Shown: in pieces, positions 17,218 to 25,825 of the stretch
How positions within the stretch are numbered: the stretch's first letter is position 1
Layout: each line of letters opens with the position of its first letter
Assembly: GCA_035943635.1 (NCBI GenBank)
Contig: DASZBX010000067.1
Span: 1-64,000, forward strand
DNA length: 64,000 nucleotides
Reading direction: 5' to 3'
From: DASZBX01 sp035943635
GTDB taxonomy: Bacteria > Actinomycetota > Actinomycetes > Streptomycetales > Catenulisporaceae
Translations under genes and position numbers: made by a program
Notes under the pieces: generated by a model
Seen by the model: the letters and a program-made list of their open reading frames with translations, nothing else
What the model was told of the DNA's origin: nothing
The model's database searches: none

Positions 17218-17988
17218 ATGGCCACTCTCGAAATCCGCGACCTGCACGTGTCCGTCGACACCGAAGGCGGCGCCAAGGAGATCCTGCGCGGGGTCGATCT
17301 GACGGTCAGGCAGGGCGAGACCCACGCGATCATGGGGCCCAACGGCTCCGGCAAGTCCACCCTCGCCTACTCGATCGCCGGGCACCCGAAGTACCAGATC
17401 ACCGGCGGGCAGGTATTGCTCGACGGCGACGACGTGCTCGCGATGACCGTGGACGAGCGGGCCCGGGCCGGGATCTTCCTGGCCATGCAGTACCCGGTCG
17501 AGGTCCCCGGCGTGTCGGTGGCCAACTTCCTGCGCACCGCGGCCACCGCGGTCCGCGGCGAGGCGCCGAAGCTGCGCACCTGGGTCAAGGAGGTCAACAC
17601 CGCGATGGAGCGGCTCCAGGTCGACCCGGCCTTCTCCGAGCGCTCGGTCAACGAGGGCTTCTCCGGCGGGGAGAAGAAACGGCACGAGATCCTCCAGCTG
17701 GAGCTGCTCAAGCCGAAGATCGCCCTGCTGGACGAGACCGACTCCGGCCTGGACGTCGACGCCCTGCGGATCGTGTCCGAGGGGGTCAACCGGGTGCGCG
17801 CGACCGGCGAGGTAGGCATCCTGCTGATCACCCACTACACCCGGATCCTGCGGTACATCCAGCCCGACTTCGTGCACGTGTTCGCGGCCGGCCGGATCGT
17901 GGAGTCCGGCGGCCCCGAACTGGCCGAGGTGCTGGAGGCCGAGGGGTACGAGAAGTACACCGCAGGCGTCGAGGAGGCCGCAGCATGA
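17218..17988 (+). CDS. sufC: Fe-S assembly ATPase SufC
   Basis: A 256-residue ABC-type cytoplasmic ATPase that powers the SufBCD scaffold. Walker A is GPNGSGKST, the signature FSGGEKKRHEI, Walker B ALLDETDSGLD and the H-loop ITHYTRILRYI. AGGAG precedes the ATG. The stop overlaps the sufS ATG (ATGA). Confidence 0.97.
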   Translation: MATLEIRDLHVSVDTEGGAKEILRGVDLTVRQGETHAIMGPNGSGKSTLAYSIAGHPKYQITGGQVLLDGDDVLAMTVDERARAGIFLAMQYPVEVPGVSVANFLRTAATAVRGEAPKLRTWVKEVNTAMERLQVDPAFSERSVNEGFSGGEKKRHEILQLELLKPKIALLDETDSGLDVDALRIVSEGVNRVRATGEVGILLITHYTRILRYIQPDFVHVFAAGRIVESGGPELAEVLEAEGYEKYTAGVEEAAA

Positions 17989-19262
17989 GCACGACCACCA
18001 CCGCGGCTGCGTACGACGTCGAGTTGATCCGCAAGGACTTCCCGATCCTGACGCGCAAGGTGCACGGTGACAAGCAGCTGGTGTACCTGGACTCGGCCGC
18101 CTCGTCCCAGCGTCCCCGGCAGGTGCTGGACGCGATGACGGAGTACTACGAGAACCACCACGCGAACGTGCACCGCGGCGTGCACGTGCTGGCCGAGGAG
18201 GCCACCGCGATGTACGAGGGCGCCCGGGACAAGGTGGCCTCGTTCATCAACGCGGACCGGCGCGAGGTGATCTTCACCAAGAACTCCTCCGAGGGGATCA
18301 ACCTGGTCGCCAACGTGCTCGGCTGGGCCGCCGAGCCCTACGGCGTGGGCCGCGGGGACCGGATCGTGATCACCGAGATGGAGCACCACTCCAACATCGT
18401 GCCCTGGCAGTTCACCGCCCAGCGGACCGGCGCCGAGCTGCGCTGGCTGGGCCTGACCGACGACGGCCGGCTGGACCTGTCGAACCTGGACGAGGTGATC
18501 TCGGAGAACACCAAGATCGTGTCCGTGGTGCACGTGTCCAACATCCTCGGCACGATCAACCCGATCGAGGCGATCGTCCGGCGCGCGCACGAGGTCGGCG
18601 CGCTGGTGCTGCTCGACGCGTCCCAGTCCGCCCCGCACCTGCCGCTGGACGTGCAGGCCCTGGGCACCGACTTCGTGGTCTTCACCGGCCACAAGATGCT
18701 CGGCCCGACCGGCATCGGCGTGCTCTGGGGCCGGGCCGACCTGCTCAACGAGCTGCCCCCGTTCCTCGGCGGCGGCGAGATGATCCAGACCGTGACCATG
18801 GAGGGCTCCACCTTCGCCGCCATCCCGCACAAGTACGAGGCGGGCACCCCGGCCGTGGCCGAGGCGGTCGGCCTGGGCGCGGCGATCGACTACCTGGAAG
18901 CGATCGGGATGGACGCGGTCGCCGAGCACGAGCGCCGGATCACGGCGTACGCGCTCCAGCAGCTGCACACGGTCGAGGGCCTGCGGATCATCGGCCCGGA
19001 CACCACCGAGGACCGCGGCAGCGCGATCTCGTTCGTGCTCAGCTCGCCCGAACTCGGCGACATCCACCCGCACGACGTGGGCCAGGTGCTCGACGAGCAG
19101 GGCATCGCGGTCCGGGTCGGCCACCACTGCGCGCGCCCGGTGTGCGTGCGCTACGGGGTCCCGGCCACCACCCGTGCGTCCTTCTCCGTGTATTCCACCG
19201 AGGCCGAGGTCGACGCGCTGGTCGACGGCCTGGAACACGTCAAGCGATTCTTCGGAGTGTGA
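17985..19262 (+). CDS. sufS: Cysteine desulfurase SufS
   Basis: A 425-residue PLP enzyme that takes sulfur from L-cysteine for cluster assembly. The PLP lysine is in FTGHKMLGPTG (Lys237) and the persulfide cysteine in RVGHHCARPVC (Cys382). The start MSTTTTAAAYDVELIRKDFP overlaps the sufC stop. It most likely hands sulfur to SufU encoded just downstream, as known for SufS-SufU pairs of Gram-positive bacteria. Confidence 0.97.
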   Translation: MSTTTTAAAYDVELIRKDFPILTRKVHGDKQLVYLDSAASSQRPRQVLDAMTEYYENHHANVHRGVHVLAEEATAMYEGARDKVASFINADRREVIFTKNSSEGINLVANVLGWAAEPYGVGRGDRIVITEMEHHSNIVPWQFTAQRTGAELRWLGLTDDGRLDLSNLDEVISENTKIVSVVHVSNILGTINPIEAIVRRAHEVGALVLLDASQSAPHLPLDVQALGTDFVVFTGHKMLGPTGIGVLWGRADLLNELPPFLGGGEMIQTVTMEGSTFAAIPHKYEAGTPAVAEAVGLGAAIDYLEAIGMDAVAEHERRITAYALQQLHTVEGLRIIGPDTTEDRGSAISFVLSSPELGDIHPHDVGQVLDEQGIAVRVGHHCARPVCVRYGVPATTRASFSVYSTEAEVDALVDGLEHVKRFFGV

Positions 19263-19271
19263 GCGACGGCC

Positions 19272-19748
19272 ATGCAGCTTGAATCGATGTACCAGGAGAT
19301 CATCCTGGACCACTACCGCAACCCGCACCACAAGGGCCTGCGCGACGCGTACGAGGCCGAGGTGCACCACGTGAACCCGACCTGCGGCGACGAGGTCACC
19401 CTGCGGGTGCACCTGGCCGACGTGCAGCTCGGCGACCAGGCCGTGGTGCAGGATGTGTCCTACGACTCCCAGGGCTGCTCGATCAGCCAGGCGTCCGCGT
19501 CCGTGCTGACCGACCTGGTGATCGGCAAGACCGTCCGCGACGCGCTGGCCGTGCAGGAGGAGTTCCTGCGGCTGATGCAGTCCAAGGGCGAGGGCGTCGG
19601 CGACGAGGACCTGTTGGAGGACGCGGTGGCGTTCGCCGGCGTGTCCAAGTTCCCGGCCCGGGTCAAGTGCGCCCTGCTGTCCTGGATGGCGTGGAAAGAC
19701 GCCACCGCCCAAGCCCTGTCCGTCCCGGCCTCCGCCGAAGGGAAGTAG
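19272..19748 (+). CDS. sufU: SufU sulfur-transfer protein
   Basis: A 158-residue IscU/SufU-fold protein. Cys38 and Asp40 (NPTCGDE), Cys69 (SQGCSIS) and the third cysteine in RVKCALLSWMAWK form the zinc/sulfur-accepting site. The SufU-specific insert (FLRLMQSKGEGVGDEDLLED) separates it from IscU. It receives persulfide sulfur from SufS. It lies 9 bp after sufS. Confidence 0.95.
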   Translation: MQLESMYQEIILDHYRNPHHKGLRDAYEAEVHHVNPTCGDEVTLRVHLADVQLGDQAVVQDVSYDSQGCSISQASASVLTDLVIGKTVRDALAVQEEFLRLMQSKGEGVGDEDLLEDAVAFAGVSKFPARVKCALLSWMAWKDATAQALSVPASAEGK

Positions 19749-19752
19749 AACC

Positions 19753-20076
19753 GTGAGTGAAACAGCAGTGGCAGCCCTCGACGACGTGACCGAGTCGCTC
19801 AAGGACGTGGTCGATCCCGAGCTGGGCATCAACATCGTGGACCTGGGCCTGATTTACGGGCTGACGGTAGACGAGGGGAACGTCGCGGTGATCGACATGA
19901 CCCTGACGTCCGCCGCGTGCCCGTTGCAGGATGTGATCGAGGATCAGATCCGGATCGCGTTGGACCCGCTGGTCGCCGACTTCCGGGTGAACTGGGTCTG
20001 GATGCCGCCGTGGGGGCCGGACAAGATCACCGATGATGGTCGGGATCAGCTGCGGGCGCTGGGATTCAACGTCTGA
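19753..20076 (+). CDS. sufT: SufT/MIP18-family Fe-S assembly factor
   Basis: A 107-residue DUF59 protein with the motif VVDPELGINIVDLGLIYGL and the conserved cysteine in TSAACPLQDVIEDQI. The last gene of the suf operon, 4 bp after sufU. Such proteins help load Fe-S clusters onto targets. The terminator-like hairpin at 20124-20158 follows. Confidence 0.92.
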   Translation: MSETAVAALDDVTESLKDVVDPELGINIVDLGLIYGLTVDEGNVAVIDMTLTSAACPLQDVIEDQIRIALDPLVADFRVNWVWMPPWGPDKITDDGRDQLRALGFNV

Positions 20077-20118
20077 GCAGGATTTTTCGCCGGTCGGTCT
20101 GAGGTGACGGCCGGCCAG

Positions 20119-20343
20119 TCAGGACTCGCGATCGCCGGAATCGGTGGTCGCGAGTTTTGTCCTTGGCGCCGCAGATGATCCCGGCGCTGCTGGGCGTGCC
20201 GACTCGCTGTCGGCCCGGGGGCGATCCTCGGTCTGCCGCCCTGCCTGATCGAGGTCTTCGTCGGAGAGGTCTAGCTCGGCCAGCAGATCGCTGATGTCGT
20301 CGTAGGTTGGCCGGGCTGCGGCGGAGTCATGCGTGGTCGAGAT
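20119..20343 (-). CDS. Acidic small ORF without a normal start codon
   Basis: The open frame after the SLOG-like gene encodes about 74 residues, with TYDDISDLLAELDLSDEDLDQ then a polar tail ending DSGDRES. No ATG, GTG or TTG exists at its beginning. The best-placed codon is an ATC at 20343 preceded by GGAAAAG. Alternatively the frame is joined to the upstream gene by a -1 shift at GGAAAAG just before the TAA of that gene, which would give one longer protein. The codon pattern looks coding. Function unknown. Confidence 0.4.
   Translation of the reverse strand: MSTTHDSAAARPTYDDISDLLAELDLSDEDLDQAGRQTEDRPRADSESARPAAPGSSAAPRTKLATTDSGDRES
20124..20158 (+). terminator. Terminator of the suf operon
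   Basis: Perfect 8-bp arms ACTCGCGA (20124-20131) and TCGCGAGT (20148-20155) followed by TTTGT on the plus strand. It lies 48 bp after the sufT stop and overlaps the 3' end of the opposing acidic ORF. Confidence 0.65.
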
Positions 20344-20348
20344 GGTGC

Positions 20349-20885
20349 TTACTTTTCCGCTTCGACGGCCGCTGCGGTCTCGGCGCGATGTAGCTCGCTG
20401 TCGGACTGGGCGCGCGTCGTTCCCTCGGGCCAGATCACGGTGACGGCCATGCCGTGGGATCGGGCCGCTTCGACGGCGCATGCGGTGCCGCCCTTGTTGG
20501 CGGAGTAGCTGCCGTCCCAGATCGCGACGAGCTGGTCGACGGAGTCGAGGATCGCCTCGTTGGCGGCGGCGTAGGCGTCCTGGTCGGCGGTATCGAACGG
20601 CATCGTCTTCACCTCGGCCGCCTCCTTGAGCAGCTGGTCGAACTGCGGGGCGTCGTCCGCCTCGACCTGGGCGTCGCGGTAGTCGCTGGAAGGCAGCACG
20701 ACCTCGAGCCGCCCGCCGAGCTCGATCACCACCTCCGCGAACACGCAGTCCGCTCCCCGGGCCAGGCAACTGACCCCCACGAGCGGCGCATCACCGAGCG
20801 CGCCGAGGTACGCATGCAGCGCATCGGCGACCAGCGGCACCGATGCGTCGCTCAGGTTCATGTGGCCGGTCACACCGACGCGCAC
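20349..20885 (-). CDS. SLOG/Rossmann-like nucleotide-binding protein
   Basis: A 178-residue protein, GTG start with GGAGA upstream. Segments MRVGVTGHMNL, VGVSCLARGADCVFAEVVIE, LVAIWDGSYSANKGGTACAV and AVTVIWPEG resemble the SLOG (DprA/LOG/TIR-like) Rossmann fold that binds nucleotide-derived ligands. No catalytic motif can be assigned. It is 12 bp behind a frameshifted antitoxin-like ORF and directly before an acidic ORF, giving a compact three-member cluster. Some SLOG proteins act as ligand sensors in defence systems; that role is not shown here. Confidence 0.75.
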   Translation of the reverse strand: MRVGVTGHMNLSDASVPLVADALHAYLGALGDAPLVGVSCLARGADCVFAEVVIELGGRLEVVLPSSDYRDAQVEADDAPQFDQLLKEAAEVKTMPFDTADQDAYAAANEAILDSVDQLVAIWDGSYSANKGGTACAVEAARSHGMAVTVIWPEGTTRAQSDSELHRAETAAAVEAEK

Positions 20886-20897
20886 GGCATTCTCCGT

Positions 20898-21116
20898 TCA
20901 GTTACTGCTGCGAACCGAATGAGGCGGGGAAGTCTTCGTCGTTGTCGAAGAACTCTCCTTCGCCCCGGACGAGCTGCTCCGGGCTTCGCGCTCGCCCGCC
21001 TGCCACTCGGGCGTGGAGAACCAGGCCTGATCGGCGAGAGCGGCTCTGACCTCTGGCGCCAAGGTCGCCTGATCAAGGCCTCCGCGAATCAGGGCGCGGC
21101 GAGACGGTGTCGTCAT
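20898..21116 (-). CDS. Antitoxin-like small protein, apparently frameshifted
   Basis: The frame starts MTTPSRRALIRGGLDQATL and reads ADQAWFSTPEWQAGEREA, then becomes Ser/Thr-rich to a TGA at 20898. In another frame the DNA after GEREA reads SPEQLVRGEGEFFDNDEDFP then ASFGSQQ and a TAA at 20902. That is the end expected for small antitoxin-like proteins with an EWQxGExEA motif. A single-base deletion near 20970 would explain it. Either a decayed gene or a sequencing error; the neighbouring SLOG-like gene is intact. Confidence 0.55.
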   Translation of the reverse strand: MTTPSRRALIRGGLDQATLAPEVRAALADQAWFSTPEWQAGEREARSSSSGAKESSSTTTKTSPPHSVRSSN

Positions 21117-21226
21117 AGTGCCACTGTAGCGCTGTGACACGGAGTCAGATGAATACGGCGGCCGGGGAGAAGCTGCCCGGCCGCCGGTTTCCTATGTATG
21201 TCGTCGGTCTGACACGCGCTCTGTGC

Positions 21227-21750
21227 TCAGTGGGCCGGGAAGTCGAAGTAGTGCAGGCTGGCGTAGGGCGGGTTGCCGCCTGCGCCGGAGGCGAATTCCA
21301 GGTACACGCGTTCGGATGAGCGCCGCCGATGGCCACGTCAGAATGATGAAGAAACCATGGTCGATAGCAGCCCGCCAAGTCGCGGTCGGCACCGGGCTCT
21401 CATTGATCGTATAGAACACGGTCCCGTTCAACAGATAGGTGATCGACTCGGCGCTGGTGTTGGTCCGGTTCACCAGCACGCTGTCAGCCGGACCCGTTGT
21501 ATTGCGTGCCGATGTCGTAGGTCCACGAGGAGTCGACGCCGGTGCCGGCCGCGCCCCCGAAGCCGTCGCTGTACACGGTGCTCATCCCGACCGGCGCGGG
21601 CGGGACCGCGGCGGCCTGGGCGTCGGTCGGCAGCCAGACCGCGGTGGCCAGGGCGATCACCGGAATGGCGGCGGTGACCATGGCGAAGATGGTCCGGCGG
21701 GTGGTGCGGCGGCGGCCCGGGGGCCGCGGCGCGGGCTGGTGCTGGGGCAT
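21227..21750 (-). pseudogene. Remnant of a secreted GH16 glucanase
   Basis: The frame from ATG 21750 (GGAG upstream) encodes a basic start, a signal-like segment (IPVIALATAVWLPTDAQA) and the GH16-like mature start YSDGFGGAAGTGVDSSWTYD, then stops at 21484. Further on another frame reads SITYLLNGTVFYTINE and TWRAAIDHGFFIIL, matching the late GH16 fold. Two more frame changes give DVAIGGAHPN and then VYLEFASGAGGNPPYASLHY to a TGA at 21227, the last part similar to a CBM6 end. The catalytic ExDxxE region is missing. Large internal deletion plus frameshifts: non-functional. Confidence 0.75.
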
Positions 21751-21784
21751 GGCTCCTGCCGAAAGGGGCGGGGAAGAAGATTCT

Positions 21785-21843
21785 CCGAAAACGTTTACGG
21801 AGCGCTCGGTCGAGAGTATGCGTACTGATCTCGGGCCCGTCAA
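21785..21843 (-). promoter_or_regulatory. Strong promoter with LacI-type operator
   Basis: On the minus strand TTGACG (21843-21838), a 17-bp spacer and CATACT (21820-21815) form a near-consensus promoter for the GH16 remnant. Just downstream of the expected transcript start lies the near-palindrome CCGAAAACGTTTACGG (21785-21800), with the AAACGTTT core typical of LacI-family operators. A LacI-type regulator gene is 400 bp away on the other strand. Confidence 0.75.
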
Positions 21844-22206
21844 CCGTTGCGGCGCGATTGCCCACAATTCATCCCCCGCCGCCCTAAGCGCGGCCTAAGT
21901 TCGACATAATCCGGCTTCCGGCAGAACCGGTCCGCCAGGCGGTCGGCGGCCCGGCCAGGGCATCCCGACCGTTTGTTCGGTCGCTGTTCCCCGGGTGCTC
22001 ACACGTTGCTTTCCCGCAGCTCATTCGCGGGGCGCGCAGCCCGCCGGGCGGGCGCGGCCCGGCTGTGACCTGCTCGCGGCCGGCCGGCCCGGGCCCGGCG
22101 CACCGGGCCGGCCGGGCGCCGGCTGCGTCACCGCGGCCCGCACACGGAGCACAGGTGGCGGCCGGTGTGGTCTGATAGGCCGTGTGCAGAGAATGAGGGC
22201 AGCGCG
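21844..22206. other. Intergenic region before the LacI gene
   Basis: Contains the perfect inverted repeat CGACCG (21966-21971) and CGGTCG (21978-21983), six bases apart, and a possible -10 TGATAG near 22172. Otherwise GC-rich sequence without a gene. Confidence 0.5.
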
Positions 22207-23280
22207 TTGACGGGCATCCGGGAGCTCGCCCGGGAGTGCGGAGTGTCGGTGGCCACGGTCTCCCGGGCCCTGAACGGCCACCCCGAGGTGAGCGCCGCGA
22301 CGCGCCTGCAGATCCAGGAGGCGGCCGCCCGCCTCGGCTACCGGCCCAGCCAGTCCGCCCGGGCGCTGGTCCGCGGCCGCTCGGACACGGTCGGGCTGCT
22401 GTGGGACACCGGCTACGGCGCCGACGGGCTGCGCCACCCCTTCCTCGAGTCCCTGCTGGTCGGGATCAAACGGGCGCTCGGCGCGTCGGGGCGGCACCTG
22501 CTGGTGCTCAACGTCGACGACCGCGACCCCGGCGCCCGCGCGTACGTCGACGCGGCCCGCCAGCACCAGCTGGAGGGGATCGTGCTGATGGGCGTGGACG
22601 CGGACCGCCCGGCCGCCCGCGCGCTGGTCGACTCCGGGCTGCCCTGCGTCGCCCTGGACATGCCGATCGAGGGGCCGCACGCCTCCTACGTGACCTCGGA
22701 CAACTACGCCGGCGCGGTGGCCGCGGTGCAGCACCTGCACGGCCTCGGGCACCGGCGGATCGCCACCATCGCCGGCCCGGTCGAGATGCTCCCGGCGGCC
22801 GCCCGGCTGGCCGGGTTCCGGGACGCGGTGGCCGAGCGCGGGCTGGACCTGCCCGAGGACTACGTCCAGTCCGGGGACTTCTTCCTGGCCAGCGGCTATG
22901 CGGCCGGGGAGCGGCTGGCCGGGCTGGCCGAGCGGCCGACCGCGGTGTTCGTGGCCGGGGACGAGATGGCCATCGGCGCCATGCACGCCTTCGCCGACCA
23001 CGGGTTCGCCATCCCGGGGCAGCTCGCGGTGGTCGGCTTCGACGACATCGAGGCGGCCAACCTGGTCCGCCCGGCGCTGACCACGATCGCCCAGGACCCG
23101 CTGGGCCTGGCCACGGCCGCGATCGAACTGCTGGTCACCCTGATCGGGGCGGCCGGGCACGGGCGCAACGGGCGGGCCGGGGCGGGCCTGGGCGCGCAGG
23201 GACGGATCCCGCCGTTCGGGCCGGGCACGGTGCCGACCAAGCTCGTGGTGCGCCGCTCCTCGGCCGTGGACCCGTCCTAG
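22207..23280 (+). CDS. LacI-family transcriptional regulator
   Basis: A 357-residue regulator with the HTH at its extreme N-terminus (IRELARECGVSVATVSRALN). The TTG at 22207 with GAGGG upstream is the best start, because it puts the HTH where the family has it. The hinge helix QSARALVRGRSDTVGL and the periplasmic-binding-type sensor domain follow (GLPCVALDM, VTSDNYAGA, VFVAGDEMAIGAM, VVGFDDIEAANLVRPALTTIAQ). The effector is probably a sugar. The operator at 21785-21800 and the neighbouring GH16 remnant suggest it once controlled beta-glucan use; it may now regulate other sites. Confidence 0.92.
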   Translation: MTGIRELARECGVSVATVSRALNGHPEVSAATRLQIQEAAARLGYRPSQSARALVRGRSDTVGLLWDTGYGADGLRHPFLESLLVGIKRALGASGRHLLVLNVDDRDPGARAYVDAARQHQLEGIVLMGVDADRPAARALVDSGLPCVALDMPIEGPHASYVTSDNYAGAVAAVQHLHGLGHRRIATIAGPVEMLPAAARLAGFRDAVAERGLDLPEDYVQSGDFFLASGYAAGERLAGLAERPTAVFVAGDEMAIGAMHAFADHGFAIPGQLAVVGFDDIEAANLVRPALTTIAQDPLGLATAAIELLVTLIGAAGHGRNGRAGAGLGAQGRIPPFGPGTVPTKLVVRRSSAVDPS

Positions 23281-23356
23281 CGGGATTCGAGATAACAGGC
23301 TGCCGCGCGGGGTAGCAGGCGCCTGCCGCAGCACCGCCCGGGCGGCGCCGCGCGCC

Positions 23357-23959
23357 TCAGTCCTTGTCGGCGTGCTCCGCGGCCAGCTTGATGTGCGCGG
23401 CGAGCGCGTTGTCGATCGAGTACTGCAGGCCCTTGAGCAGCTTGGTGATCATCCCGGCGGTGCCCTCGTCGGTGATGGTCGGGCGGCCCTGGTCGTCCGT
23501 GCCGAGCCGCTTGGGCACCTCGGGGACGGCGATCTCCGGGCCGAGCACCTCGTAGCCGCCGACCAGGGTCAGCAGCCGGCGCAGCTCCACCAGCGCGCGG
23601 ATGCCGCCCTGCACGCCGGGCGAGGCCGAGAGGGTGGCCACGTGCTTGCCGCGCAGCACGCTCGCCCCGACCGGCCGGGAGCCCCAGTCGACCAGGTTCT
23701 TGAACAGGCCGGGGATGGACCGGTTGTACTCCGGGGTGACGAAGACCAGCCCGTCCGCCGCGGCGATCGCGGCGCGCAGCTCGGCCACGGCGGCCGGGAC
23801 GTTCTCGCCTTCGTCGTCCGGGTTGTAGTTCGGCAGGTCGGGCAGCGGGTAGACCTCGATGTCGAAGTCCGCCGGGGCGAGCGCGCACAGGGCCTGCGCG
23901 GTGGCCCTGGTGAAGGAGTCTCGGCGCAGGGAGCCGGCGAACACTAGGACGCGGGACAT
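23357..23959 (-). CDS. NADPH-dependent FMN reductase family protein
   Basis: A 200-residue flavodoxin-like reductase starting MSRVLVFAGSLRRDSFTRAT (AAGGAG upstream). The FMN phosphate loop is GSLRRDSF, and FVTPEYNRSIPGLFKNLVDW is the family signature. Such enzymes reduce quinones, azo dyes or chromate with NAD(P)H. No partner gene is adjacent. Confident at family level only. Confidence 0.92.
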   Translation of the reverse strand: MSRVLVFAGSLRRDSFTRATAQALCALAPADFDIEVYPLPDLPNYNPDDEGENVPAAVAELRAAIAAADGLVFVTPEYNRSIPGLFKNLVDWGSRPVGASVLRGKHVATLSASPGVQGGIRALVELRRLLTLVGGYEVLGPEIAVPEVPKRLGTDDQGRPTITDEGTAGMITKLLKGLQYSIDNALAAHIKLAAEHADKD

Positions 23960-24137
23960 AGGGCAGGGCTCCTTGGTGCGGAGGGCTTTCGCGGTCGGTT
24001 GGAGTCTGCTCGATCGGCGTCCGACGGGGCAAGTCCGGCCCGCCGGAACGCGGGGTCTGATTCGCCGCGGCCCGGCTGCGGGCCGAGTATCGCGGAACCC
24101 CGGATCATGTCGGCGCGCGCCAGTATGATGAACGCTC

Positions 24138-24824
24138 ATGAGCGCGCGTCCGTTAGCGGAGATCGTCGAAGCAGGCTGGGCCAAGGCCCTGGACCCGGTG
24201 TCCGAGCAGGTGGCGGCCATGGGCACCTTCCTCCGGGCGGAGATCGCGGCCGGCCGCAGCTACCTGCCGCCCGGGCCGGCCGTGCTGCGGGCCTTCCAGC
24301 AGCCGTTCGACCAGGTCCGGGTGCTGATCGTGGGTCAGGACCCGTATCCGACCCCGGGCCACGCGGTCGGGCTGAGCTTCTCGGTCGCCCCGCAGGTGCG
24401 CCCGCTGCCGGGCAGCCTGGTCAACATCTTCCGCGAGTACAGCCAGGACCTCGGCCTGCCGGCCCCGATGAACGGGGACCTGTCCGCCTGGGCCGGTCGA
24501 GGCGTGCTGCTGCTGAACCGGGCGCTGACCACCGCGCCGGGCAAGCCGGCCGCGCACCGGGGCAAGGGCTGGGAGGCGGTGACCGAGCAGGCGATCCGGG
24601 CGCTGGCCGCGCGCGGCACCCCGATGGTGGCCATCCTCTGGGGCCGCGACGCCCGCGACCTGAGGCCGCTGCTGGCCCCGGCGGTGCCGTGTGTGGAGTC
24701 GGCGCACCCGAGCCCGATGTCGGCGGACCGCGGCTTCTTCGGGTCGCGCCCGTTCAGCCGGGCCAACGCGTTCCTGAGCCAGCTCGGCGCCGAGCCGGTG
24801 GACTGGACCCTGCCCTCGGTCTGA
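24138..24824 (+). CDS. ung: Uracil-DNA glycosylase
   Basis: A 228-residue family 1 enzyme that removes uracil from DNA. The catalytic motif VGQDPYPTPGHAVGLSFS carries Asp68, and AHPSPMSADRGFFGSRPFS carries His190 of the minor-groove loop. The length matches the family. The ATG is 8 bases behind a TATGAT -10 box (24124-24129), so it is probably leaderless. Confidence 0.97.
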   Translation: MSARPLAEIVEAGWAKALDPVSEQVAAMGTFLRAEIAAGRSYLPPGPAVLRAFQQPFDQVRVLIVGQDPYPTPGHAVGLSFSVAPQVRPLPGSLVNIFREYSQDLGLPAPMNGDLSAWAGRGVLLLNRALTTAPGKPAAHRGKGWEAVTEQAIRALAARGTPMVAILWGRDARDLRPLLAPAVPCVESAHPSPMSADRGFFGSRPFSRANAFLSQLGAEPVDWTLPSV

Positions 24825-24926
24825 GCCGTGGCGGATCGGCCCGGCGGCCGGTCTGGAATACTCCGGCCTTTTCAGCTGTTTCCGAGCAGGTAGGGCCCAT
24901 GTGGGCGGCCCGCTGAGGAGCAGACC

Positions 24927-25736
24927 ATGGCAGAGCAGACGCGGACGACCGACGCGCCGGAGCACGCGACCGACGGCCGGATGCCGGCCGTCTACCTCGG
25001 CCACGGCGCGCCCCCGCTGGCCGACGACCCGGTCTGGCCCGGCGAGCTGGCCGCGTGGTCGGCCGCGCTGCCGAAGCCGACGGCGATCCTGGTCGTCTCG
25101 GCGCACTGGGAGGACGCCCCGCTGGCCCTCGGCGCGGTGCGGACCGTGCCGCTGGTGTACGACTTCTGGGGGTTCCCGGAGCGGTACTACGAGGTGAAGT
25201 ACGCCGCGCCCGGCGCGCCCGACCTGGCCCGGTCGGTCCGCGCGCTGTTGCAGTCGGCCGGGACGCCGGTGCAGGACACCGACCGCGGGCTGGATCACGG
25301 CGCGTATGTGCCGCTGGTCGAGATGTATCCCGAGGCGGACGTGCCGACCCTGCAGATATCCATGCCGACGCTCGACCCGGCCAAGCTGATGCAGATCGGC
25401 CGCAAGCTCGCGCCGCTGCGGGACGAGGGCGTGCTGATCATGGGCAGCGGCTTCTTCACGCACAACCTGCGCGCGATGGCCCGGGACGGCTCGGTGCCGC
25501 CGGTGATGGCCGAGTTCGACGACTGGGGGCGGCGCGCGCTGGCCGCCGCCGACATCGACGCGCTGATCGATTTCGAGCGCAAGTCCCCGGCCGGCCGGTA
25601 CGCGCACCCGCGCACGGAGCACTTCGCGCCGTTGTTCGTCGCGCTCGGCGCTGCGGAGGCGGACCTCGGGGCGCAGCGCAGCGTGATCGACGGGTTCTGG
25701 CTCGGCATGTCCAAGCGGTCGGTGCAGTTCGGCTGA
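24927..25736 (+). CDS. LigB/DODA-type extradiol dioxygenase
   Basis: A 269-residue class III ring-opening dioxygenase family protein. The metal ligands are probably His26 (YLGHGAPP), His60 (VVSAHWED), the His of GLDHGAYVPL and a later His in GSGFFTHNL. GGAG lies upstream of the ATG. Relatives open catechol-type rings (DOPA, homogentisate-like substrates). The substrate here is unknown and no aromatic pathway genes are adjacent. Confidence 0.92.
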   Translation: MAEQTRTTDAPEHATDGRMPAVYLGHGAPPLADDPVWPGELAAWSAALPKPTAILVVSAHWEDAPLALGAVRTVPLVYDFWGFPERYYEVKYAAPGAPDLARSVRALLQSAGTPVQDTDRGLDHGAYVPLVEMYPEADVPTLQISMPTLDPAKLMQIGRKLAPLRDEGVLIMGSGFFTHNLRAMARDGSVPPVMAEFDDWGRRALAAADIDALIDFERKSPAGRYAHPRTEHFAPLFVALGAAEADLGAQRSVIDGFWLGMSKRSVQFG

Positions 25737-25825
25737 GCCGCGGCACTCTTCGCGCGGGCGTCGTCGAACTCGCAGTCCGGCCGGGTGACGCTCGTGCGGT
25801 CACCTCCGGAGAGGCGCGCAGCCGA

